Of a DNA stretch of 64,000 nt, positions 33,475 to 44,845 are shown piece after piece; the first letter of the stretch is position 1; each line of letters opens with the position of its first letter. The position numbers were made by a program, and so were the translations under genes. Location: assembly GCF_041435355.1 (NCBI RefSeq), contig NZ_CP108442.1:5392501-5456500 (forward strand), given 5' to 3'. The notes under the pieces were generated by a model that had not been told where the DNA came from, made no database searches, and saw only the letters and a list, made by a program, of their open reading frames with translations. The DNA is from Streptomyces sp. NBC_01276. GTDB lineage: Bacteria; Actinomycetota; Actinomycetes; Streptomycetales; Streptomycetaceae.

Positions 33475-36462
33475 ATGACAGTCCCGGGACGCAGGAGCAG
33501 CACCTTCATCCGACTGCTGCGCAGCGGGTTCACCGACCCGTCCGCCGCGGCCCGGCTCCTCGACGCCGACGCGCTGGCCGCCGTACGCACCGACCCGGTG
33601 CTCCTCGACGCCCTCGGCGCCACCGCCGACCCCGACCTCGCCCTCCTCGGCCTCGTCCGGCTCGCCGAGGCCCAGCCGGCCGAGCAGCTGCCCGTGCTCC
33701 TCGACACCCTGGTCAGCGCCAAACCCCTGCGCGACCGCCTCCTCGGCGTCCTCGGCGCCTCCGAGGCCCTCGCCGACCACCTCGCCCGCCACCCCCGCGA
33801 CTGGCAGGCCCTGGTCACCTACGAGGCCGCCGACCTGCACCCCGGCCTCGCCGAGTTCGAGCAGGGCCTCGCCGACGCCCACGACCCCGTCGCGCTGCGC
33901 GTCGCCTACCGCCGCTGCCTCCTGTCCATCGCCGCCCGCGACGTCTGCGGCACCACCGACGTCGCCCAGGCCGCCGCCGAACTCGCCGACCTCGCCACCG
34001 CCACCCTCCGCGCCGCCCTGCGCATCGCCGGCGCCGCCGCCCCCGAGGACGCGCGCCAGTGCCGGCTCGCCGTCATCGCCATGGGCAAGTGCGGCGGCAA
34101 CGAACTCAACTACGTCTCCGACGTCGACGTGATCTTCGTCGGCGAAGCCGCCAACGGCACCGACGAGGGCAAGGGCATCCAGGCCGCCACCCGCCTCGCC
34201 TCCCACCTCATGCGGATCTGCTCCGAGACCACCGTCGAGGGCACCATCTGGCCCGTCGACGCCAACCTCCGCCCCGAGGGCCGCAACGGCCCCCTGGTCC
34301 GCACCCTCTCCTCACACCTGGCCTACTACCAGCGCTGGGCCAAGACCTGGGAGTTCCAGGCCCTGCTCAAGGCCCGCGCCGTCGCCGGCGACGAGGCGCT
34401 CGGCGCCGAGTACATCGCGGCCATAACGCCCCTGGTCTGGCAGGCCGCCGAACGCGAGAACTTCGTCGCCGACGTCCAGAAGATGCGCCGCCGCGTCGTC
34501 GACAACATCCCGGCCGCCCAGATCGACCGGGAGCTCAAACTCGGCCCCGGCGGGCTGCGCGACGTCGAGTTCGCCGTCCAGCTGCTCCAGCTCGTGCACG
34601 GCCGCAGCGACGCCACCCTGCACTCCGGCAGCACCCTCGACGCCCTCCACGCCCTGGCCGCCGGCGGCTACGTCGGCCGCGCCGACGCCGCCCAGCTCAA
34701 CGACGCGTACCGCTTCCTGCGCTCCATGGAACACCGCATCCAGCTCTACCGGCTGCGCCGCACCCACCTCGTCCCCGAGGACGAGGCCGACCTGCGCCGC
34801 CTCGGCCGCTCCCTCGGCCTGCGCACCGAACCCGTCGCCGAACTCAACAAGGCCTGGCGCCGGCACGCCTCCGCCGTGCGCCGCCTCCACGAGAAGCTCT
34901 TCTACCGGCCCCTGCTCGACGCCGTCGCCCAGCTCGCCCCCGGCGAGACCAGGCTCTCCCCCCGCGCCGCCGGACAGCGCCTCGAAGCCCTCGGCTACGC
35001 CGACCCGGCCTCCGCCCTGCGCCACCTCGAAGCCCTCGCCTCCGGCGTCAGCCGCAAGGCCGCGATCCAGCGCACCCTGCTGCCCGTCATGCTCGGCTGG
35101 TTCGCCGACTCCGCCGACCCGGACGCCGGGCTGCTCAACTTCCGCAAGGTCTCCGACGCCCTGGGCAAGACCCCCTGGTACCTGCGCCTGCTGCGCGACG
35201 AGGGCGCCGCCGCCGAGAACCTGGCCCGCGTACTGTCCGCCGGACGCCTCGCCCCCGACCTCCTCATGCGGGCCCCCGAGGCCGTCGCCCTGCTCGGCGA
35301 CGCCGGAGGCCTGGAACCGCGGACCCACGAGGCCCTCGAACAGGAGGTGCTCGCCGCCGTCGGCCGCGCCGAAAGCGGCGAGGCCGCCGTCACCGCCGCC
35401 CGCGGGGTCCGCCGCCGCGAGCTCTTCCGCACCACCGCCGCCGACATCATCGCCTCCTACGGCACCGAGGACAGCCCCGCCGAGGAGGACCCCGGAGCCC
35501 TCGTCGACCGGGTCGGCGGCGCCGTCTCCGACCTCACCGCCGCCACCGTCGCCGGCGCACTGCGCGCCGCCGTCCGCGACCACTGGGGCGAGACCCTCCC
35601 CACCCGCTTCGCCGTCATCGGCGTCGGCCGCTTCGGCGGACACGAACTCGGCTACGGCTCCGACGCCGACGTCCTGTTCGTCCACGAACCCCGCGAGGGC
35701 GTCGACGAACAGGAAGCCGCCAAGGCCGCCCAGACCGTCATCGCCGAGATGCGCCGCCTCCTGCAGCTCCCCACCGCGGACCCGCCGCTGCTCATCGACG
35801 CCGACCTGCGCCCCGAGGGCCGCTCGGGCCCCCTCGTGCGCACCCTGTCCTCGTACGCGGCCTACTACCGCCGCTGGTCCCTGACCTGGGAGAGCCAGGC
35901 CCTGCTGCGCGCCGAGCCGGTCGCGGGCGACGACGACCTCGGCCGCCGCTTCATCGAGCTGATCGATCCCCTGCGCTACCCCGTCGAGGGCCTCGGCGAG
36001 GACGCCGTGCGCGAGATCCGCCGGCTCAAGGCCCGGATGGAATCGGAACGGCTGCCGCGCGGCGCCGACCCGACCCTGCACACCAAACTCGGCCGCGGCG
36101 GCCTCAGCGACGTCGAGTGGACCGTCCAGCTGATCCAGATGCGTCACGCCTGGGCCGAACCTGGCCTGCGCACCACCCGCACCCGCCAGGCCCTGGCCGC
36201 CGCCCACGCCGCCGGGCTGATCCCGACCGAGGAGGCGCAGGTGCTCGACGAGGCCTGGGTGCTCGCCACCCGGGTCCGCAACGCCGTCATGCTGGTCCGC
36301 GGCCGGGCCGGGGACACCTTTCCCGCCGACGCCCGCGAACTGGCGGCGGTCGGCCGCTACCTCGGCTACCCGGAGGGCAGGGTCGGCGAGATGCTCGACG
36401 ACTACCGCCGCATCACGCGGCGCGCCCGCGCGGTGGTGGACGAGCTCTTCTACGGGGCGTAG
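33475..36462 (+). CDS. glnE: Bifunctional glutamine-synthetase adenylyltransferase/deadenylyltransferase
   Basis: A 995-residue protein with the two-fold GlnE layout. The N-terminal nucleotidyltransferase (deadenylylating) carries GKCGGNELNYVSDVDVIF, and the C-terminal one (adenylylating) carries GRFGGHELGYGSDADVLF. Each is followed by a DLRPEGR-GPLVRTLSS segment and a helical domain. It modifies a Tyr on GSI-type glutamine synthetase in response to nitrogen status. The target would be GlnA encoded elsewhere, since the glnA2 product in this window lacks that Tyr. ATG 33475 has GGAGG seven bases upstream. Confidence 0.96.
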   Translation: MTVPGRRSSTFIRLLRSGFTDPSAAARLLDADALAAVRTDPVLLDALGATADPDLALLGLVRLAEAQPAEQLPVLLDTLVSAKPLRDRLLGVLGASEALADHLARHPRDWQALVTYEAADLHPGLAEFEQGLADAHDPVALRVAYRRCLLSIAARDVCGTTDVAQAAAELADLATATLRAALRIAGAAAPEDARQCRLAVIAMGKCGGNELNYVSDVDVIFVGEAANGTDEGKGIQAATRLASHLMRICSETTVEGTIWPVDANLRPEGRNGPLVRTLSSHLAYYQRWAKTWEFQALLKARAVAGDEALGAEYIAAITPLVWQAAERENFVADVQKMRRRVVDNIPAAQIDRELKLGPGGLRDVEFAVQLLQLVHGRSDATLHSGSTLDALHALAAGGYVGRADAAQLNDAYRFLRSMEHRIQLYRLRRTHLVPEDEADLRRLGRSLGLRTEPVAELNKAWRRHASAVRRLHEKLFYRPLLDAVAQLAPGETRLSPRAAGQRLEALGYADPASALRHLEALASGVSRKAAIQRTLLPVMLGWFADSADPDAGLLNFRKVSDALGKTPWYLRLLRDEGAAAENLARVLSAGRLAPDLLMRAPEAVALLGDAGGLEPRTHEALEQEVLAAVGRAESGEAAVTAARGVRRRELFRTTAADIIASYGTEDSPAEEDPGALVDRVGGAVSDLTAATVAGALRAAVRDHWGETLPTRFAVIGVGRFGGHELGYGSDADVLFVHEPREGVDEQEAAKAAQTVIAEMRRLLQLPTADPPLLIDADLRPEGRSGPLVRTLSSYAAYYRRWSLTWESQALLRAEPVAGDDDLGRRFIELIDPLRYPVEGLGEDAVREIRRLKARMESERLPRGADPTLHTKLGRGGLSDVEWTVQLIQMRHAWAEPGLRTTRTRQALAAAHAAGLIPTEEAQVLDEAWVLATRVRNAVMLVRGRAGDTFPADARELAAVGRYLGYPEGRVGEMLDDYRRITRRARAVVDELFYGA

Positions 36463-36470
36463 GCGCCATC

Positions 36471-37922
36471 CTACGGAGCCTGGGAGCGGGCGGGGTCCAG
36501 CAGCGTGGCGAAGGGGATCTCGGTGACCGCGGAGTCGTACTGGTCGACGCCGTACCTCTCCGAGGACTCGGCGTCGGCCGATACGTGACCCTTGGAATCG
36601 CGCGGGGAGATCAGAACGTAGATGCCGCTGTTCGGCGCGCCGAACGACCGGTACGTATTGACGTACCGGGGCCTGCGCGTCACGTTGATGATGTTGTTGT
36701 TGTGGCGCACCCTCGCGTGGTACATGACGTAGTCGAGGCATCTGACGGCGGCGCAGTCGAAGAACCTGTCCGTCTTCTGCTGCCAGGAGAAGACCGGATA
36801 TCTGAGTTCGTCGTTGACCTTTCCGCGGTCCCCCCTCATGAAGATGACCGTCACGGTGGCCATGACGAGGTCGTACGGTGCGCCCGTGGGGATCTGGACC
36901 ACTCGCTCCGTGGTGTAGTCGGCTCCCGGCGCAGCCCAGGAGTCCACCGGTACGACCAGGCCGCTGTTGATCACCTGGTACCCGGTGGGCTGCACGTGGA
37001 GCTCCAGGTCCGCCCGGCCCTCCGTGTCGGCACGCCATTTCTTCTGCTCCACCGCGGTCTTCTTCCCGTCGAACACGGATTCCCGGCCGTACACCTGGTA
37101 GCCGCTGTTGAGGATGTAGGCCGGAACGGCCCCGTCGTTCGCCACGTGGAGCTTCACCGGAAGGTAGACGACGGGACGGTTCGGATCCCGCTTCGGTGTT
37201 CCGAACGTCGCCTGGACCTTGAAGTGGAAGAGCGCGGCGTGCGGCTGGTACAGGGCCGAGTAGGCGAAGTTGGCCGAAGCCAGCAGGGCCGTCGCCGCCA
37301 CACCCGCCGTGAAGCTCCTGGGATAGGGGATCCCCTTCCATGTCCGCGCCCGCCAGACCGTCCACGCCGCCCAGACCGCCCAGAGCGACAGCGCGAGGAA
37401 CACCGGCAGGTACGGCGTCCACTCCCGCTCCTGGAACCAGACGGCCAGCAGCAGCGCCTGCGTCGCCACCGCGATGAGTACGCCCACCAGCACGAGGGCG
37501 CCCGAGTACCGCAGCGTCCGTTTCCCCCAGAAGTCGCACACCGCGGCCGCCGCGACCACCTGGAGCGCTCCGGAGAGCACGAGGAGCATCCCGGTCAGAC
37601 GCCCCGAGAAGGTCAGTGCCCCCAGCGCGTCCACCATGCCGATGTCGGCGAGCAGGAGGGCCGAGACGAGCAGCCCGGCCGTCAGGAGCGCGATCGTGGC
37701 GCGCCGGCGTCCCGTGCGGTCGGGCCAGACGGTGCCGTCCGCCCCGCGCCAGGTGACCGAGGCCCGGTCCTCCAGGTCCATGCCGGGCGGCAGCCCCGCG
37801 CGGCACAGCTGTCTGCGCAGATCGCGTCGCGACCAGGCGCTGCCCGCCGGCCCGCCGTCGACGGTCACCGCGCGCAGACCGCGTTGGTCCGGCGCCTGGA
37901 CCACCACCCTGTGCGTGCTCAT
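36471..37922 (-). CDS. Polytopic membrane protein with large external domain, unknown function
   Basis: A 483-residue protein. About 75 soluble residues come first (VVVQAPDQRGLRAV; WRGADGTVW). About five hydrophobic helices follow, between about residues 75 and 225. A roughly 250-residue extracytoplasmic beta-rich region ends the protein, with VYLPVKLHVANDGAVPAY and VINSGLVVPVDSW. Two Cys occur close together (FDCAAVRCLDY). The 3' half has lower GC and more varied codons than its neighbours, suggesting a different history. No family is recognised. The start ATG 37922 has a weak ribosome site. Its stop lies eight bases from the convergent glnE stop. Confidence 0.72.
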   Translation of the reverse strand: MSTHRVVVQAPDQRGLRAVTVDGGPAGSAWSRRDLRRQLCRAGLPPGMDLEDRASVTWRGADGTVWPDRTGRRRATIALLTAGLLVSALLLADIGMVDALGALTFSGRLTGMLLVLSGALQVVAAAAVCDFWGKRTLRYSGALVLVGVLIAVATQALLLAVWFQEREWTPYLPVFLALSLWAVWAAWTVWRARTWKGIPYPRSFTAGVAATALLASANFAYSALYQPHAALFHFKVQATFGTPKRDPNRPVVYLPVKLHVANDGAVPAYILNSGYQVYGRESVFDGKKTAVEQKKWRADTEGRADLELHVQPTGYQVINSGLVVPVDSWAAPGADYTTERVVQIPTGAPYDLVMATVTVIFMRGDRGKVNDELRYPVFSWQQKTDRFFDCAAVRCLDYVMYHARVRHNNNIINVTRRPRYVNTYRSFGAPNSGIYVLISPRDSKGHVSADAESSERYGVDQYDSAVTEIPFATLLDPARSQAP

Positions 37923-38076
37923 GGCCCCAGGCTCACGGCCCCGCCCGGGGCGCGCACCCGGGGTTACTCCGACCGCCGGGTCCCGGCCCGACGGCCTCGC
38001 CCCCGCCGTCGGCATCGTCCTCGTGGCCTTCGTCCCGGCCGTCTTCCCCACCCGAACCCCCTGAAGGAGCAGAGCC

Positions 38077-39672
38077 GTGCCCACTGCCGACACCGTCCTC
38101 ACCGGAGCCCGCGTCCGCACCCTCGACCCCGCCCGCCCCGAGGCCGGCGCGGTAGCCCTCGGCGGCGGACACGTCCTCGCCGTCGGCGACGGGAGCGACG
38201 TACGCGACTGGCGAGGACCCGGCACCCGGGTCATCGACCTCGGCGGCGCCACCCTCACCCCCGGCCTCACCGACGCCCACAGCCACCCCGTCTGGGGCAT
38301 CGAGATGTCCACCGGTGCCGACCTCACCGCCGTCCGGGACCTCGACCAGCTCCGCGCGGCCCTGCGCGCGGCCCCCCGCACCGGCGGCTGGGTCCTCGGC
38401 TGGGGCCTCGACCACAACGCCTTCGGCGGCCGCCCCGTCCACCGGGACCTGATCGAGGACTCCCTCGGCGGAGCCCCCGCCTTCCTGCGCCTCTACGACG
38501 GCCACTCCGCCCTCGCCAACGGCCCGGCCCTCGCCGCCGCGGGGATCACCGGCCCCCGCGCCTTCGCCCAGCGCTCCGAGATCGTCTGCGACGCCGGCGG
38601 AGCACCCACCGGACACCTCGTCGAGCACGCCGCGATGTCCCTCGTCGGAGCCCTCGCCCCCACACCCCGGTCCGCCGAGCGCCGCGCCCGCCTCCTCGCA
38701 CTGCTCCGCGACATGGCCGCCACCGGCCTCACCGGCGCCCACGTCATGGACCTCGGCGACGGGGACGTACCCGCCCTGCTCGCCACCGTCGAGTACGAGG
38801 GCCACCTCCCGCTGCGGCTGCGCCTGGCCCCCTGGTGCATGCCGGGGGCGGACGGGGACGCCCTCGCGGAACTGATCGCCCTCCAGGGCCGGGGCGGACG
38901 CCACTGGCAGGTCGGCGGGGTCAAGCTCTTCATGGACGGCACCGTCGAGGGCGGCACCGCCTGGCTCGGGCACGCCGACTGCCACGGGCAGGGCACCGAG
39001 GCCTTCTGGCCCGACCCCGACGCCTACTCCCGGGCCGTACGGGTCCTCGACGCGGCCGGGGTGGGCACCGCCACCCACGCCATCGGCGACGCGGCCGTCC
39101 GCCACGTCCTGGACACGGTCGCCGCCCTGGGGCCCCGGGCGCGCATGCGGCACCGGATCGAACACATCGAGACGGTCCCCGACGACCAGCTGGAGCGGTT
39201 CGCCGGGATCGGGGTGATCGCCTCCATGCAGCCCCCGCACACCGCCTACACCCGGGCCGACCACACCGACGAGTGGTCGAAGCGGCTCGGTGACGAACGC
39301 GCCGGACGGGCCTGGCGCTGCCGGGACCTGCGCGACGCGGGAGCCGTCCTGGCCCTCGGCTCGGACTGGCCCATCGCCCACCACGACGCCCGGCAGGTCC
39401 TCGCCACGGCCCTGCGCCCCCGCGGCGCGGCTTCCCACGGACGGGCCCTGACCGGGCTGATGGCTCTGGAGGGGATGACCTCGCACGCGGCGCTCGCGGC
39501 CGGAGAGCAGGCGGTGGCGGGAAGGATCGCGCCCGGTCTGCGCGCGGACCTGACGGCCTTCACCGTCGACCCGGTCACGGCGGGCCCGGACGAGCTGGCC
39601 GAGGCCCCGATCCGGCTGACGGTGTCGGGCGGCCGGATCACCCACGGGGAGCCCGGAGCCGACACCCCCTAG
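38077..39672 (+). CDS. YtcJ-like metal-dependent amidohydrolase
   Basis: A 531-residue TIM-barrel hydrolase of the amidohydrolase superfamily, YtcJ-like branch. Metal and catalytic motifs are TDAHSHPVWG (first His pair), KLFMDGTVEGGTAW (Lys), THAIGDAA (His), HRIEHIE (His) and LGSDWPIAH (Asp). The N- and C-terminal segments build the usual small beta-sandwich. It should hydrolyse an amide or ester bond in the cytosol; substrates of this branch are mostly unknown. GTG 38077 is preceded by AAGGAG at a good distance. The gene ends four bases into the convergent PAP2 gene. Confidence 0.9.
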   Translation: MPTADTVLTGARVRTLDPARPEAGAVALGGGHVLAVGDGSDVRDWRGPGTRVIDLGGATLTPGLTDAHSHPVWGIEMSTGADLTAVRDLDQLRAALRAAPRTGGWVLGWGLDHNAFGGRPVHRDLIEDSLGGAPAFLRLYDGHSALANGPALAAAGITGPRAFAQRSEIVCDAGGAPTGHLVEHAAMSLVGALAPTPRSAERRARLLALLRDMAATGLTGAHVMDLGDGDVPALLATVEYEGHLPLRLRLAPWCMPGADGDALAELIALQGRGGRHWQVGGVKLFMDGTVEGGTAWLGHADCHGQGTEAFWPDPDAYSRAVRVLDAAGVGTATHAIGDAAVRHVLDTVAALGPRARMRHRIEHIETVPDDQLERFAGIGVIASMQPPHTAYTRADHTDEWSKRLGDERAGRAWRCRDLRDAGAVLALGSDWPIAHHDARQVLATALRPRGAASHGRALTGLMALEGMTSHAALAAGEQAVAGRIAPGLRADLTAFTVDPVTAGPDELAEAPIRLTVSGGRITHGEPGADTP

Positions 39673-40556
39673 CGGCGGAAGCGGTTCAGCAGTGCCGCCG
39701 ACGCGGGGTGCGGGCCGGTGTGCACCGGCTGGCGCGGCAGCCGGTGCGGCAGCGAGCCGTACCAGATCCGGGTGACGGCGAACCCGAAGGCCAGGCACGT
39801 CATCCCGCCGACGGCGTCGAGCCAGAAGTGGTTGGCGGTGGCCACGATGACGACGAGGGTCGCGGCCGGGTACAGCAGGCCCAGGATCCGGGCCCACGGC
39901 GCGGACGCGACCGCGAAGATCGTCAGCCCGCACCAGAGCGACCACCCTATGTGCATGGACGGCATCGCGGCGTACTGGTTGGACATGTGCTTGAGGTTGC
40001 CCGAGGCCATCGAACCCCAGGTGTGGTGGACCAGCACGGTGTCCACGAACCGCTCCCCGTTCATCAGCCGGGGCGGCGCGAGCGGGTAGAAGTAGTAGCC
40101 GACCAGGGCGACGCCCGTGGTGGCGAACAGCACGAGCCGGGTGGCCGCGTAACGGCCGGGATGGAAGCGGTAGATCCACACCAGCACGCCGATGGTCACG
40201 ACGAAGTGCAGCGTGGCGTAGTAGTAGTTCATCCCCACGATCAGCCACGTCACGGAGTTCACCCCGTGGTTGATCGAATGCTCGACGGCGATCCCCAGAC
40301 CGCGCTCGACGCTCCAGATCCAGTCGGCGTTCGCGAGGGCGGCGGCCTTCTGCTCCGGTACGGCGTTGCGGATCAGCGAGTAGGTCCAGTAGCTGACCGC
40401 GATCAGCAGGACCTCGAACCAGATGCGCGGCCGGCGCGGCAGGCGCAGCCGTGCGAGGAGGGTGCGCTCGGACTCCCGGCGGACCTCGCCCTCGCTCACG
40501 ATGGGCGACGAGACGTCCGTCCGGGTTTCCAGTGTCTTCACGCTCGCTTCACCCAT
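39669..40556 (-). CDS. PAP2-family membrane phosphatase (inositol-phosphotransferase-like)
   Basis: A 295-residue polytopic protein with about six hydrophobic segments. The PAP2 signature is present as AAMPSMHIGWSLW (catalytic His) and ANHFWLDAVGG (second His and Asp). The layout, including EHSINHGVNS and the GYYFYPLAPPRLM loop, is that of the AUR1/IPC-synthase-like actinobacterial branch. It probably dephosphorylates, or transfers phosphate on, a lipid at the outer membrane face. ATG 40556 was chosen. Its stop overlaps the convergent amidohydrolase stop. Confidence 0.87.
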   Translation of the reverse strand: MGEASVKTLETRTDVSSPIVSEGEVRRESERTLLARLRLPRRPRIWFEVLLIAVSYWTYSLIRNAVPEQKAAALANADWIWSVERGLGIAVEHSINHGVNSVTWLIVGMNYYYATLHFVVTIGVLVWIYRFHPGRYAATRLVLFATTGVALVGYYFYPLAPPRLMNGERFVDTVLVHHTWGSMASGNLKHMSNQYAAMPSMHIGWSLWCGLTIFAVASAPWARILGLLYPAATLVVIVATANHFWLDAVGGMTCLAFGFAVTRIWYGSLPHRLPRQPVHTGPHPASAALLNRFRR

Positions 40557-40659
40557 GGGGAGAGAGTCTGCCAGATGCCTTCTCGCCTCCGATCATCCCT
40601 CCGGACGGTCTTCGGCGCCCGCGCTCAGCCCTGCGGACTACCCGCGGACCCGGGGCCCC

Positions 40660-41691
40660 CTAGGGCCTGCGGCGCTGCCCCGGCCCGGAGGCCGTGGAAC
40701 CGCGGACCACCAGTTCCGGGAGGAAGACGAACTCGCTGTGCGGGGCCGGCGTACCGCCGATCTCCTCCAGCAGCGTGCGCACGGCGGCCTGTCCCATGGC
40801 CAGCACGGGCTGGCGGATCGTGGTCAGCGGCGGATCCGTGAACGCTATGAGGGGGGAGTCGTCGAAGCCGACCACCGACACGTCCCGCGGGACCGCGAGG
40901 CCCTGCTGCCGGGCGGCCCGGATCGCCCCGAGCGCCATCATGTCGCTCGCGCAGACGACGGCCGTGCAGCCCCGCGCGATGAGCGCGGACGCGGCGGCCT
41001 GCCCGCCCTCCAGGCTGTACAGGGAGTGCTGGATCAGCTCCTCGACCTCGGAATCGTCGAGCCCGAGCCGTTCCCGCATCCCGAGCCGGAAGCCCTCGAT
41101 CTTGCGCAGCACCGGCACGAACCGCTTGGGCCCGACGGCCAGGCCGATCCGGGTGTGCCCCAGCGCGGTCAGGTGGGTCACGGCGAGCTGCATCGCCGCC
41201 CGGTCGTCGGGGGAGACGAAGGGCGCCTGCACCTTGTCGGAGAAGCCGTTGATGAGGACGTACGGGACGCCCTGGCCGCGGAGTTGGTCGTAGCGGCCCA
41301 TGTCGGCGGTGGTGTCGGCGTGCAGCCCGGAGACGAAGATGATGCCGGAGACCCCGCGGTCCACCAGCATCTCGGTCAGTTCGTCCTCGGTGGACCCGCC
41401 GGGCGTCTGCGTGGCCAGCACCGGCGTGTACCCCTGCCGGGTCAGCGCCTGTCCGATGACCTGCGCGAGCGCCGGGAAGATGGGGTTGTCCAGCTCGGGG
41501 GTTATCAGCCCGACCAGACCCGCGCTGCGCTGGCGCAGCCGCACGGGCCGCTCGTAGCCGAGCACGTCGAGCGCGGCCAGCACGGACTCGCGGGTGCCTG
41601 CGGCCACACCGGGCTTGCCGTTGAGCACGCGGCTGACTGTGGCTTCGCTGACCCCCGCCTGGGCTGCGATGTCGGCTAGCCGTGCGGTCAC
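40660..41691 (-). CDS. malR: LacI-family repressor of maltodextrin genes (copy 1, MalR-like)
   Basis: A 343-residue LacI-family repressor. The helix-turn-helix is residues about 3-25 (LADIAAQAGVSEATVSRVLNGK), followed by the hinge helix around LDVLGYERP and a periplasmic-binding-like sensor domain (GLVGLITPELDNPIF, VSPDDRAAM, VVCASDMMALGAI, GFDDSPLIAFTDPPLTT). Start GTG 41691. The gene lies 26 bp downstream of a GH13 gene on the same strand and opposite the malEFG operon, the position of malR/reg1 in S. coelicolor. It should be released from DNA by a maltodextrin. A second repressor with an almost identical recognition helix lies at 48439-49449. Confidence 0.9.
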   Translation of the reverse strand: MTARLADIAAQAGVSEATVSRVLNGKPGVAAGTRESVLAALDVLGYERPVRLRQRSAGLVGLITPELDNPIFPALAQVIGQALTRQGYTPVLATQTPGGSTEDELTEMLVDRGVSGIIFVSGLHADTTADMGRYDQLRGQGVPYVLINGFSDKVQAPFVSPDDRAAMQLAVTHLTALGHTRIGLAVGPKRFVPVLRKIEGFRLGMRERLGLDDSEVEELIQHSLYSLEGGQAAASALIARGCTAVVCASDMMALGAIRAARQQGLAVPRDVSVVGFDDSPLIAFTDPPLTTIRQPVLAMGQAAVRTLLEEIGGTPAPHSEFVFLPELVVRGSTASGPGQRRRP

Positions 41692-41717
41692 GGGATTGGA
41701 CTGTACCGGTCCCCGGC

Positions 41718-43340
<1,623 letters not shown>

Positions 43341-43457
43341 ATCGGGGTCAACGCGGGTACACACCCCCTGGTTGCGGGCCCGTGGAATCGAAGCGGGTTC
43401 GAACTAACAGCAAGCTGCGGCAACCGTAGGGACACACGGATGTAACGATCAGCTCGT

Positions 43458-43478
43458 CTTGCAGAAATTTGCCGCAAG
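43458..43478. promoter_or_regulatory. Putative MalR operator upstream of malE
   Basis: CTTGC and GCAAG arms face each other across eleven bases (43458-43478), beginning with CTTGCAG, the motif linked to Reg1/MalR control of Streptomyces amylase genes. It lies about 85 bp before the malE start. Confidence 0.5.
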
Positions 43479-43562
43479 GTCTTTCGGTCGGCTTTCAGGC
43501 TTGTTACGTTCTCGGCAACTCGGGACCGCGAGGGCGCGGCCGGGATCATCGAAGGAGTTCAT

Positions 43563-44837
43563 ATGCGGCGTGGCATAGCGGCCACCGCGCTGGTCGCGAC
43601 CCTGGCGCTCGCGGCGACGGCTTGCGGCGGTGACACCAAGGGCGACGGTGGCGACACGAAGGCCGGCGGCGAGCTCTCCGGCACGGTCACCTGGTGGGAC
43701 ACCTCGAACGACGCCGAGAAGGCGAGCTTCCAGAAGATCGCCGAAGCCTTCACGGCGAAGCACCCCAAGGTGACCGTCAAGTACGTCAACGTGCCCTACG
43801 GCGACGCCCAGAACAAGGTCAAGAACGCCTTCAGCAGCGGCTCCGAAGCCCCTGACGTGATCCGCGCCGACGTCGGCTGGGTCGCCGACTTCGCCTCGCT
43901 CGGCTACCTCGACGAGGTCCCGGCCGACACCGCGAAGAAGGTCGACGCCGAGTTCCTGTCGCAGGCCGCCGCCAGCGGCAAGTACGAGGGCAAGACCTAC
44001 GCCGTCCCGCAGGTCATCGACACCCTCGGCCTCTTCTACAACAAGAAGATGCTCGCCGACGCCGGCGTCCAGCCCCCCAAGACCCTGGAGGAGCTGAAGA
44101 CCGCCGCCGCCGCGATCAAGGCCAAGACCGGCAAGACCGGCCTCTACCTGCGCGGCGACGACTCCTACTGGTTCCTGCCCTTCATCTACGGCGAGGGCGG
44201 CGACCTGGTCGACGCCAAGTCCAAGACGGTCACCGTCGACAACGCCGCGGGCGTCAAGGCCTTCAAGGCCGCCCGCGACCTGGTCACCTCGGGCGCGGCG
44301 GTCACCAACGCCACCGACGGCTGGACCAACATGCAGACCGCCTTCAAGTCCGGGGAGGTCGCCATGATGATCAACGGCCCCTGGGCCGTCGCCGACAGCT
44401 ACGCGGGCGACCAGTTCAAGGACAAGGCCAACCTCGGCGTCGCCCCCGTCCCCGCGGGCTCCGCCAAGGCCGGCGCCCCGCAGGGCGGCCACGACCTCGC
44501 CGTCTACGCCGGGTCGAAGAACACCGCCGCCGCGCACGCCTTCGTCGAGTACATGACCTCGCAGGAGGTCCAGGTGCAGTCCGCCAAGGAGCTCAGCCTG
44601 CTCCCGACGCGCACGGCCGCCTACGAGCAGCCCGACGTCAAGGCCAGCGAGATGGTCCAGTTCTTCAAGCCCGCCGTGGACAAGGCCGTCGAGCGCGCCT
44701 GGATCCCGGAGAACGGCTCCCTCTTCGAGCCGCTGAAGGTCGAGTACACCAAGGCGGTCACCGGGGCCTCCAGCCCCGAGGACGCGGCCAAGGCGGCCGG
44801 CGTCGAGTTCCGCAAGATCCTCAAGGGCTGGAAGTAG
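43563..44837 (+). CDS. malE: Maltodextrin-binding lipoprotein MalE
   Basis: A 424-residue solute-binding protein of an ABC sugar importer. A lipoprotein signal ends at LAATAC (Cys21), so it should be lipid-anchored outside the membrane. The mature protein has the family layout: VTWWDTSNDAEK, VIRADVGWVADFA, FYNKKMLADAGV, MMINGPWAV and a helical C-terminus. ATG 43563 has GAAGGAG about seven bases upstream. malF and malG follow within nine bases and by overlap. Sites resembling MalR operators precede it, consistent with maltose induction and repression without inducer. The ligand is inferred from the linked GH13 and LacI genes. Confidence 0.94.
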   Translation: MRRGIAATALVATLALAATACGGDTKGDGGDTKAGGELSGTVTWWDTSNDAEKASFQKIAEAFTAKHPKVTVKYVNVPYGDAQNKVKNAFSSGSEAPDVIRADVGWVADFASLGYLDEVPADTAKKVDAEFLSQAAASGKYEGKTYAVPQVIDTLGLFYNKKMLADAGVQPPKTLEELKTAAAAIKAKTGKTGLYLRGDDSYWFLPFIYGEGGDLVDAKSKTVTVDNAAGVKAFKAARDLVTSGAAVTNATDGWTNMQTAFKSGEVAMMINGPWAVADSYAGDQFKDKANLGVAPVPAGSAKAGAPQGGHDLAVYAGSKNTAAAHAFVEYMTSQEVQVQSAKELSLLPTRTAAYEQPDVKASEMVQFFKPAVDKAVERAWIPENGSLFEPLKVEYTKAVTGASSPEDAAKAAGVEFRKILKGWK

Positions 44838-44845
44838 CGAGGACG

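Noticed and set aside
34059..39293. A 1744-codon plus-strand open frame
   Set aside because: It runs through glnE and across genes on both strands, and is Arg/Pro-rich with no motif. It is an out-of-frame shadow.
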